Positions 6,079-11,848 of a DNA stretch of 11,848 nt are shown piece after piece. A model generated the notes under the pieces. The model worked only from the letters and a program-made list of their open reading frames with translations, searched no databases and was not told where the DNA came from. How positions within the stretch are numbered: position 1 is the stretch's first letter; every line of letters begins with the position of its first letter. The stretch comes from a bacterium (GTDB lineage Bacteria; Patescibacteriota; Minisyncoccia; Phycocordibacterales; GCA-002787175), in the NCBI GenBank assembly GCA_030689285.1, contig JAUYJM010000064.1, forward strand, positions 1 through 11,848. The letters run 5' to 3'. The translations under genes were made by a program, and so were the position numbers.

Positions 6079-7326
6079 CTATCCTTTTAGGCCACTTCTT
6101 GCGAGCAATCTGTGGTACTTGATTGCGAAGCGGTGCGCTTCGGCGTTTGCCAATAAGACCGATGCTTTTTCAGCCAACAGTTTTGAAGTTGCCCCAAGAA
6201 GCTGTTTGGGCTTGTGCTTATGGTCTTTCAACACGGATACGACCGGGATGGCAAGTCCTAAAGAATGGAGAATTGACATAGCTTTATTCAACTGACCTTT
6301 ACCTCCGTCTACAACAATAAGGTCCGGAAATGTCCATTCAGGATGTCTGAATCGCCTAACCAAAACCTCGCCAAGCGCCGAAATGTCGTCTCCTTTTTGA
6401 GTTTCCCTAAGCTTAAACTTTCTATATTCGGATAAAACCGTCTCGCCGCCTTCCACCACGGTCATCACTCCTACGGCATTTGAGCCAGCCAAATGAGCCG
6501 CGTCAAATCCTTCAATCCGAGTCTTGCCGTGAAAGACTCTCGGTTCGCGCTTCAGAAGAGCCACATCTTGTATATGATTTATGGAATCAATAATCCTTTT
6601 GATTTCGCCCGCCTTTTCAAATTTTTGGACTTTGGCGAGGGCTTCCATATCCTTTAAAAGTTTAGAAGTAAGTTGTTTCTTTTTTCCTTTGAAAAACAGC
6701 GTTACGCGCGTTACGGTTTTTTTGTACTCTTTTTCACTAACCTCTTGAGTACAGACACCCGGACAGAGTCCTATTTGACGATTAAAGCATGGTTTGCCTT
6801 GACCTGGCGCACATCTACCGTCTCTATACGGAAAAATCTTTCTGACAATTTTCATAACCTGACGAAGGGCGGCGCCATTGGGAAATGGGCCGAAGACGGA
6901 CTTGATTTTTGTGCGGACTTTTTCAGATTTTAGCTTGCCGGCAGCGAGGTCTTTCTGTCTAGCCAAATGAATTCGAGGAAACTTTTCATCCGTGATGGCG
7001 ACACAATTGAAGCTCTTATCGTCCTTCTCTTTAACGTTGTAGCGCGGCTTAAACTTCTTAATAATATCGGCTTCCAAAATTACTGCCTCAAGAACGGAGT
7101 CGGTCTTTTTAAACTTCACGCTCACAGCTTCTCCAATCATCTTTATAATTCCCGGACCTCGTGAATGGTAAAGGTCGTCCCGAAAATAACTATTGACGCG
7201 GGACTTCAGCGATGTAGCGCGGCCCACGTACAAAAGTCTGTGATTTTTATCATAAAAAAAGTAGATGCCGGGTGAATGCGGCAACTTATTGAAGCCTATC
7301 AATGATTCTATTTTCAACTTTGACAT
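6079..7326 (-). CDS. uvrC: UvrABC excinuclease subunit C, short form
   Basis: This subunit makes the dual incisions in nucleotide excision repair after UvrA and UvrB mark damage. Domains in order: a GIY-YIG nuclease at about 14-95 (PGIYFF at 19-24, LYVGRA at 32-37, metal-binding Glu85); four cysteines Cys172, Cys180, Cys188 and Cys192, matching the Fe-S cluster ligands known in E. coli UvrC; a UVR (UvrB-binding) helix pair at about 222-258; and the RNase H-like nuclease domain with Asp275, Asp340 (VVDGGKGQL), Asp368 and His398. Both active sites look intact. The protein stops at 415 residues, about 200 short of E. coli UvrC, and lacks the C-terminal tandem helix-hairpin-helix DNA-binding domain. 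The gene ends with a normal TAG, so it is not visibly broken. It is divergent from the response regulator gene. No Shine-Dalgarno sequence is seen. Confidence 0.94.
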   Translation of the reverse strand: MSKLKIESLIGFNKLPHSPGIYFFYDKNHRLLYVGRATSLKSRVNSYFRDDLYHSRGPGIIKMIGEAVSVKFKKTDSVLEAVILEADIIKKFKPRYNVKEKDDKSFNCVAITDEKFPRIHLARQKDLAAGKLKSEKVRTKIKSVFGPFPNGAALRQVMKIVRKIFPYRDGRCAPGQGKPCFNRQIGLCPGVCTQEVSEKEYKKTVTRVTLFFKGKKKQLTSKLLKDMEALAKVQKFEKAGEIKRIIDSINHIQDVALLKREPRVFHGKTRIEGFDAAHLAGSNAVGVMTVVEGGETVLSEYRKFKLRETQKGDDISALGEVLVRRFRHPEWTFPDLIVVDGGKGQLNKAMSILHSLGLAIPVVSVLKDHKHKPKQLLGATSKLLAEKASVLLANAEAHRFAIKYHRLLARSGLKG

Positions 7327-7338
7327 AAGTACAGTAGT

Positions 7339-7347
7339 ATGATACCA
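7339..7347 (-). promoter_or_regulatory. Possible extended -10 promoter box of uvrC
   Basis: On the minus strand this is TGGTATCAT (five of six matches to TATAAT plus the TGn extension), 12 bp before the uvrC ATG. A weak TTGCGT lies 16 bp upstream at a -35 position (7361-7366). The predicted leader is only about 5 nt, too short for a normal ribosome-binding site. It sits in the 86-bp divergent spacer shared with the response regulator gene. Confidence 0.4.
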
Positions 7348-7412
7348 TTGCCTATAGAATACGCAAGACGCCTAAAATTGGCATTAACAACCTTGCGCTA
7401 TGAAAAGGAAGA

Positions 7413-7817
7413 ATGAAGGTTCTTATCGCGGAAGACGAGCTTCCGATACGGCAACTACTTGTCTTGATGCTCCAGCAAATGTTTTCCGGAGTGGAGATAA
7501 ACGAGGCATCCACTCTTGAAGACGCAAAAAAGTGGTGCAAGAAGGAAGAACTACCGGATTTGGCAATCGTGGACGGTAGAATGCCAGACGAAGGCGACGG
7601 CCTCACCTTGATGATGCATATCAGGGCGAAGGAGCAAGATGAGGGAGAGTATTCTGTCAAAATAGTATTCATAAGTGGCGACCTTCACCATATGAGCAAG
7701 CTGCAAAAACAAGCATTCGCGGCGGGAGCCAATGCTTGCCTGCCAAAACCATTTGATATGAAGCAGTTAAAACAGCTCCTTTCTGAGCTAGGTTTTAACA
7801 AGATTCTCTGCTGTTGA
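7413..7817 (+). CDS. Stand-alone response regulator receiver domain protein
   Basis: A 134-residue CheY-like protein with no output domain. All phosphorylation-site residues are in place: the acidic pair Glu7-Asp8 for Mg2+, the phospho-acceptor Asp54 in AIVDGRMPDEGDG, Ser88 in VFISGD as the switch residue, and Lys112 in the cis-peptide KPF. The aromatic switch position is not obvious, since the segment before the KP motif reads ANACLPKP. It is the only plus-strand gene, set alone between divergent uvrC and the convergent nuclease gene, with no histidine kinase nearby. It therefore probably acts through protein contacts or in a phosphorelay. Unlike its neighbours it has a purine-rich AAAAGGAAGA directly before the ATG, though the spacing is short. 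It is followed by its own terminator. Confidence 0.92.
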   Translation: MKVLIAEDELPIRQLLVLMLQQMFSGVEINEASTLEDAKKWCKKEELPDLAIVDGRMPDEGDGLTLMMHIRAKEQDEGEYSVKIVFISGDLHHMSKLQKQAFAAGANACLPKPFDMKQLKQLLSELGFNKILCC

Positions 7818-7840
7818 CATTTTGGTTTTTGGACTTACCG

Positions 7841-7870
7841 GCGGTTCCGATTTTCGGAACCGCTTTTTTT
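7841..7870 (+). terminator. Rho-independent terminator of the response regulator gene
   Basis: A perfect 10-bp GC-rich stem (7841-7850 with 7854-7863, GCGGTTCCGA) with a 3-nt loop is followed directly by seven T residues (7864-7870), 24 bp after the response regulator stop codon. The T-tract overlaps the first two bases of the convergent nuclease gene's stop codon (7869-7871). On the minus strand no U-tract follows the hairpin, so it should act in the plus direction only. Confidence 0.88.
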
Positions 7871-8714
7871 AATTTACTAGAAAAATCATCTGTCCATATT
7901 CGCCTTGTCCCAAAAACTTTGCATCTCCGCGAAGTATTTTTTCGTAAGGTTCGCAGTTGAAGCAACCACCCTTCCCTTTTGGACATTCAAAAATTCCTAT
8001 CTCTCGCGCTTTTTTGACTTCTTTCGCAGTCTTTAAAACTTTTTCGCGCGACTCCTCTGCTTTTGGCAGAACCACATCTTTCGGTCTATCTTCCCTATCC
8101 AAATACCAATAGCTCGCGCCGCTAACGGTCCTTTTCTGCAAGGCGTTCACCAGAAGCAAGTATATCGGGAGCTGAAGAGAGTCTTCCCTTTCATCACTTT
8201 TTCCCGTTTTGAAGTCCAAAATTCTTACACTGTCATTCTCTGCCACATACTGGAGCCAATCTATACGGCCACACAAAATTATCTGGTCTTCTTCCGATAG
8301 TACAAAGTTGGGAGGCATACCGTTTTGACCGTCCTTTATCTTTACGGTTTTTTGATCCAATGGTCCCGGATGTTTAATAACTCTTTCTATCATAGACCTG
8401 CCTCTGCTTCGCGCTTCCTTTTCTTCTTTCGCGCTCATAAAGCCCCCTTTTTCTCCCGATACCGCCTGCCACGCGACTTCAAAATCTTTGACTAAATCTC
8501 TTGAAAATCTGTCCTCGGCTCTGAAATTTTTTAGGTTTTCCACAACCCGGTGGACAACCTGCCCCAAAGAAAGGGCGGGGTTTGCGATGGCTATCTTTTT
8601 TTTCGTTTGAGGGTCCTTATAAACATTTTTTAGAAAATAAGAGCGAGGACACTTCAAATAATCTCCCATAGAAGAGTGAGAAACCCAGATAGCGTTGTAT
8701 TTATCAATTGCCAT
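7869..8714 (-). CDS. PD-(D/E)XK nuclease with Fe-S-type cysteines (RecB/AddB/Cas4-like)
   Basis: A 281-residue single-domain nuclease of the PDDEXK_1 (RecB C-terminal) type. Core motifs: SHSSMGDYLKCPRSYF at 12-27, LGQVVHRVVE with His55, GRID with metal-binding Asp152, ILDFKTGK with Asp167 and Lys169, and QLPIY with Gln181 and Tyr185. Cys22 together with Cys244, Cys251 and Cys254 fits the Fe-S cluster pinning seen in AddB and Cas4 enzymes, though the final spacing C-X6-C-X2-C differs from the usual C-X2-C-Xn-C. There is no helicase domain and no helicase or cas1/cas2 gene nearby, so a Cas4 role is unsupported; it probably acts in DNA processing or repair. It follows the DUF2914 gene by 23 bp and is likely in the same operon as pepF. 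No Shine-Dalgarno sequence is seen. Confidence 0.88.
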   Translation of the reverse strand: MAIDKYNAIWVSHSSMGDYLKCPRSYFLKNVYKDPQTKKKIAIANPALSLGQVVHRVVENLKNFRAEDRFSRDLVKDFEVAWQAVSGEKGGFMSAKEEKEARSRGRSMIERVIKHPGPLDQKTVKIKDGQNGMPPNFVLSEEDQIILCGRIDWLQYVAENDSVRILDFKTGKSDEREDSLQLPIYLLLVNALQKRTVSGASYWYLDREDRPKDVVLPKAEESREKVLKTAKEVKKAREIGIFECPKGKGGCFNCEPYEKILRGDAKFLGQGEYGQMIFLVN

Positions 8715-8737
8715 TAGATTTTAATCTATTTACTGAC

Positions 8738-9826
8738 TTACCGCGTACCCTCCGTTAGTTTGGGCGATTTTTCCACTGTTGTAACCTTGAACCGCACGCG
8801 TCCCACAAGCTGTCCTCGTTCGGTTAAAACATCCACCCGCCAATAGCCAGAAAACAACTGCTCCTTGTAAGAGTAACCCCTGTACCCCCCGGACTGCCCT
8901 CCAGTGATTGGAAAAGGTATCCTGTTCATCGCTATCCACCTGCCTTGCTTATCGTCAAAATAGGACCATTCGTGATAAAGAGTGACAGTAAGGTCCGTTG
9001 GAGCGAAAACCGAGCTGAAAACATAAACCCTCTCAGACCCGACTCTTCTGAACGTATGGCTGATGTCCTGCAAAGGTATGTACCATGGAGACTCTTCAAA
9101 CATTACGCTATAATTGCCATCCGGCGCGCGCTTTATGTCGTGGAATACGTTTATTTCCTTGAGCGACAGAGGAATCGGCGGAATGATATTTGTAAAATAA
9201 CTCACGTTAAAAAGGACGAAAAGCCCGAGCACGCTAAAGAGCATTGGCTTGAAGCTCTTACTTACCCGCTCCGGGGAAAACTTCCTTAAAACGGTTACTA
9301 AAGCGAAAACAAGCAGTAAACTTAAAATACCGCTTATTACAAACACGCCAGCATTCATCTTTTTTATAAGCACAGGCACTGAAAAAATCGCGTAAGAAAA
9401 CGACGCTATAAAAAAAATGCTTATTTGAAACACGAGTTTGGAGTAGCGTCTTTTGAAGAGTTCGTTTCCGAAAAAAAGAGCCAAAAGGAAGAGTATAAAT
9501 GGCCAGCTGGAAGCCAAGGAAGCGCTCCGCGAATAAAAAATTATGTAGCCGCTGAAGAGACCGCCAAAAGCAAACTGTATCACAAGCGACAGCCAAGGCG
9601 AGATTTTTGATATGAAGCGGTTTTGAAATCTGCCGCTGTCATAGGCGTTATAGATTATTATGCCCGCGCCCGCGATTACGAGGTATGACGTAAGAACTAA
9701 ATTATCGTAAAGAAGGTCCACTCTGGTGAGAGTTAGATTGTCCCAGATAAAACCCAAAAGAAAGGCCGCCGTGTTTAGATGACGCTCATTACGCACGTAA
9801 AAAGTTTTTATTTTGTTCACCATCAT
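8738..9826 (-). CDS. Multi-pass membrane protein with C-terminal DUF2914 domain
   Basis: A 362-residue protein. The N-terminal part (to about residue 215) has about seven hydrophobic helices, near 18-33, 43-60, 78-98, 108-122, 130-152, 157-180 and 195-213. The C-terminal soluble part (about 265-350) matches DUF2914. The signature there is WSYFDDKQGRW at 287-297, a run of Pro-Ile-Gly-Gly and GGYRGYS to about 319, then GYWRVDV at 327-333 and VGRVRFKV at 341-348. The function of the domain is unknown; its Trp/Gly-rich strands look like an Ig-like or binding beta-sandwich, which is my inference. Its ATG overlaps the pepF stop in an ATGA, so the two are probably translationally coupled. A second ATG follows directly, so the exact first residue is uncertain. 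It also lies 23 bp before the nuclease gene. Confidence 0.83.
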   Translation of the reverse strand: MMVNKIKTFYVRNERHLNTAAFLLGFIWDNLTLTRVDLLYDNLVLTSYLVIAGAGIIIYNAYDSGRFQNRFISKISPWLSLVIQFAFGGLFSGYIIFYSRSASLASSWPFILFLLALFFGNELFKRRYSKLVFQISIFFIASFSYAIFSVPVLIKKMNAGVFVISGILSLLLVFALVTVLRKFSPERVSKSFKPMLFSVLGLFVLFNVSYFTNIIPPIPLSLKEINVFHDIKRAPDGNYSVMFEESPWYIPLQDISHTFRRVGSERVYVFSSVFAPTDLTVTLYHEWSYFDDKQGRWIAMNRIPFPITGGQSGGYRGYSYKEQLFSGYWRVDVLTERGQLVGRVRFKVTTVEKSPKLTEGTR

Positions 9827-11583
9827 TGTTTCTTCGCTTTCTCCAAAAATTCCAAGTCTCCTTCAATGGATTTTATACCTTCTCTCCAAAAATTGCCATC
9901 GGTCGTGTCAATGCCGACATTTTTAAAAATGTTTTCCGGCGTGTCACTGCCTCCGGCTCCCAAAAATTCGGCAACTTTTCTTTCGTAGGACGCGTCCAGT
10001 TTCACTCTTTCATAAAGTACGCGGCTTATAAGGTAGCCGTAAGCGTATGAATAAACGTAAAAAGGCCTTCGCAAGTGGCTCCATGCCACGAAAAAATATC
10101 CGTCATTCGGGTTTAAACTGAACGAACTTCCGAGGTATCTCAACATATGCTTATTGTGAAGAGCGGCTATTTCCTCCTTTGAAACGCTTCCGGTCATCCG
10201 AACCTTTTTATGAAGCTCGTATTCAAATTCAAAACAAGCTACCTGCCTGTAAACAGTGCTTATGGCGTCACCAAGCCGTTCGTGCAAAAGAATGGCTCTT
10301 TCTTTTTCCGTCAATTTTTCAAGCAAGGCGTCAAATACAAAGTTTTCAAAAAGAGTACTCGCCACCTCCGCCGTGCTTGTCGTGTAGCTTTCATAAATTA
10401 CGGACTGGCTTTTTGACATTTCGGTATGAATTGCGTGTCCCATTTCGTGTCCGAGCGTGGTTACCGACCTGATGTCGTCTGTATGATTCAAGAGCAGGAA
10501 GGTTGGCATATTTATATTACCCGCGCAGAATGCTCCCCCGTGTTTGCCAATTTTAGGAAAGACATCTATCTGCCCGTTTTCAAGAAACCTGCTTAGCATA
10601 TCAGCGTATTTTGAGGAAACTCTAGACAGTCCTTCTCTGACTACCGCCACCGATTCTTTTAAAGTAAATTTCCTTGAAAGTTCGCTGAGTGAGACGGACC
10701 GATCCGCGTAACCGAGCTTTTTTAATCCGAGAGCTTTGGATTTTAGTCTGTAAAACTTTCGGCTAACCGCGAAACTGTCCTTGACGGCTTCCACCATCGC
10801 TAAAACACTTTGCCGATTATTTTCGTATTCTAAAATCGTGCTGTCAAAACTTTCTTTAAAACCGCGCAAATTGTCTTCCACCTTCTTTTTTGTATAAAGA
10901 GCGTTGAGCTCGCTTTCAGCAAAGTGGCTTATAGACTTGAGCGTCGCGACAGTCTTATTGTGCAAAACAGCGCGTTTTTTTGCAGGCAAACTTTTTACCA
11001 AATTGAGCGCCTCGCTTATCGGAATGGCCTTGCCTTCAAATGCAACTGTTTGCGAGTTTAGAAGTTTTTCTTGACCTTGTTTCCAGAGGTGGCTTGACGG
11101 AAGTTCCAACAGATTTAAGATTCTTTCCTCGCTTTCGGAAAGTTGATGCGCGGCGTTTTTCCAAAGCGCAGTCAAATAATAGCGGTAGGGCTTGAGAGAG
11201 TCATTTTTCAACAGCTTTGACTGAATGCCTCCTGTAAGTCTGCCCAGCGCCAGACGAAAAAATATAACACGGTTATGGCTTTTAGCCAGACGGTCCATAA
11301 GCATTGAAATGGAACTTTCGGCAATACAGTCGTTTGAGCAAATCTCTTTCCTTAACAAAAAATAGATTAGCGGTTTTGGACTGCTAGTTTTTCTAAGAAG
11401 TTTTTCACAGTCCCGAAGAGCCGAGAGAAGAATTTTCGGGTCACCGAAACTGCCGGTCAATTTCTTGTATTTCCGTTCAAATTTGCGATATGCCTCCTCT
11501 ATTTCCTTCGTGTCTTTTTCTATGCGCTTGTCTTTGACGGAGTCGTACAAAAGTCTCAAATTCCAACTTGTTTTATGGGTCAT
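9823..11583 (-). CDS. pepF: Oligoendopeptidase F-like zinc metallopeptidase (family M3B)
   Basis: A 586-residue peptidase of the thimet/PepF type that cuts short peptides, normally in the cytoplasm. The zinc motif is HEMGH at residues 379-383, with the third ligand Glu406 in STAEVAST and the expected helix between them. Other family marks are the GKHGGAFCAG segment (347-355, like the substrate-side GKRxGAYS of PepF) and the C-terminal SYAYGYLISRVLYER region with its conserved tyrosines. Length is near the usual 600, with the N-terminal helical domain present. There is no signal peptide. It is the first gene of a likely three-gene operon with the DUF2914 protein (ATGA overlap) and the nuclease. 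Upstream is a hairpin-rich block. No Shine-Dalgarno sequence is seen (ATTCAACTT before ATG). The identification is firm; the gene symbol is by family. Confidence 0.93.
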   Translation of the reverse strand: MTHKTSWNLRLLYDSVKDKRIEKDTKEIEEAYRKFERKYKKLTGSFGDPKILLSALRDCEKLLRKTSSPKPLIYFLLRKEICSNDCIAESSISMLMDRLAKSHNRVIFFRLALGRLTGGIQSKLLKNDSLKPYRYYLTALWKNAAHQLSESEERILNLLELPSSHLWKQGQEKLLNSQTVAFEGKAIPISEALNLVKSLPAKKRAVLHNKTVATLKSISHFAESELNALYTKKKVEDNLRGFKESFDSTILEYENNRQSVLAMVEAVKDSFAVSRKFYRLKSKALGLKKLGYADRSVSLSELSRKFTLKESVAVVREGLSRVSSKYADMLSRFLENGQIDVFPKIGKHGGAFCAGNINMPTFLLLNHTDDIRSVTTLGHEMGHAIHTEMSKSQSVIYESYTTSTAEVASTLFENFVFDALLEKLTEKERAILLHERLGDAISTVYRQVACFEFEYELHKKVRMTGSVSKEEIAALHNKHMLRYLGSSFSLNPNDGYFFVAWSHLRRPFYVYSYAYGYLISRVLYERVKLDASYERKVAEFLGAGGSDTPENIFKNVGIDTTDGNFWREGIKSIEGDLEFLEKAKKQ

Positions 11584-11612
11584 AAGTTGAATGAATAGTT
11601 TTTATCTGCGGT

Positions 11613-11848
11613 TCGCTCTAAATTATGAAATTTTTAAGAGCCCATCTCCAATCTCACATCCGAATAAAATTTTTTCGTCCTATCCCCGAAAGCACTGCTT
11701 TCGGGGAATTAGGCGAAAAATTTTTTGAGAACTCTTCCGTTCGGGAACACTCGCTTCGCTCGCTCTGTCCGCCACGGGGAAACTCCCGTTTCCCCGATTC
11801 TTACAGAATCTGTCCACTTATTCGCTCTCGCAGACTCGAGCTGAATAA
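11613..11848. repeat. Hairpin-rich intergenic block, cut by the window edge
   Basis: Non-coding as far as can be seen, starting about 30 bp upstream of pepF. The first 12 bases, TCGCTCTAAATT (11613-11624), also occur in element 3 at 6000-6011. The following ATGAAAT makes a near match to the element 1 end core (AATTACGAAAT). Hairpins: 11683-11693 with 11697-11707 (11 bp, 3-nt loop, TCCCCGAAAGC stem) inside a weaker A/T-rich pair (11666-11677 with 11714-11726); TTCC/GGAA at 11735-11747; 11775-11783 with 11788-11796 (9 bp); and 11796-11801 with 11805-11810. No matching right-hand end core lies before the edge, so whether this is a member of the same element family is open. Confidence 0.5.

Noticed and set aside
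7320..7343. TTGACA (7320-7325) with TATGAT (7338-7343) as the response regulator promoter
   Set aside because: The spacer is only 12 bp, far below the usual 16-18.
7352..7672. Minus-strand open frame opposite the response regulator gene
   Set aside because: The plus-strand frame has all receiver-domain residues, a purine-rich start and a terminator; the opposite frame is a Ser-rich shadow.
9823..9826. TGA read as glycine (Gracilibacteria code)
   Set aside because: TGA is the natural end of both PepF and the response regulator at expected family lengths, and no gene needs an in-frame TGA.

Overview
The window looks like a chromosomal piece of a Candidate Phyla Radiation (Patescibacteria, Parcubacteria-like) genome. 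This is inferred from gene style, not from a marker gene. The signs are short versions of housekeeping proteins (a 415-residue UvrC without a C-terminal helix-hairpin-helix domain), start codons almost without Shine-Dalgarno sequences, a substrate-binding protein with no transporter genes beside it, small single-helix proteins, and hairpin-rich spacers. TGA is used as a normal stop (response regulator, PepF), so the code is standard and the Gracilibacteria/Absconditabacteria recoding is excluded.

Layout: nine of ten genes lie on the minus strand. Read in their own direction (right to left): oligoendopeptidase F, a seven-helix DUF2914 protein coupled to it by an ATGA overlap, and a RecB-like PD-(D/E)XK nuclease. 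Then comes a lone plus-strand receiver-domain protein with its own terminator. Next are uvrC, a metallo-beta-lactamase-fold protein that seems to have lost its metal ligands, a 103-residue single-helix membrane protein, gyrA, a small SAM methyltransferase and a membrane-anchored solute-binding protein. No spacer exceeds 300 bp. Housekeeping topology (GyrA) and repair (UvrC) functions sit among accessory genes with no single obvious pathway.

The most unusual content is between the genes. Three spacers are filled by compact palindromic elements of about 147, 201 and 194 bp, each bounded by 18-22 bp inverted repeats and containing nested hairpins. Those at 45-191 and 5857-6050 share the terminal core TTGAATTACGAAA and look like one non-coding, MITE-like family. 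The one at 2061-2261 has different ends flanked by TA. A fourth hairpin-rich block runs off the right edge. Two of the elements begin within about 5 bp of a stop codon (solute-binding protein, gyrA).

Promoter-like extended -10 boxes (TGnTATAAT type) are visible before gyrA, before uvrC and before the metallo-beta-lactamase-fold gene. The gyrA box is so close to the ATG that its mRNA should be nearly leaderless. The box before the metallo-beta-lactamase-fold gene would put a whole palindromic element into the 5' leader. I see no tRNA, rRNA, CRISPR array or transposase gene.
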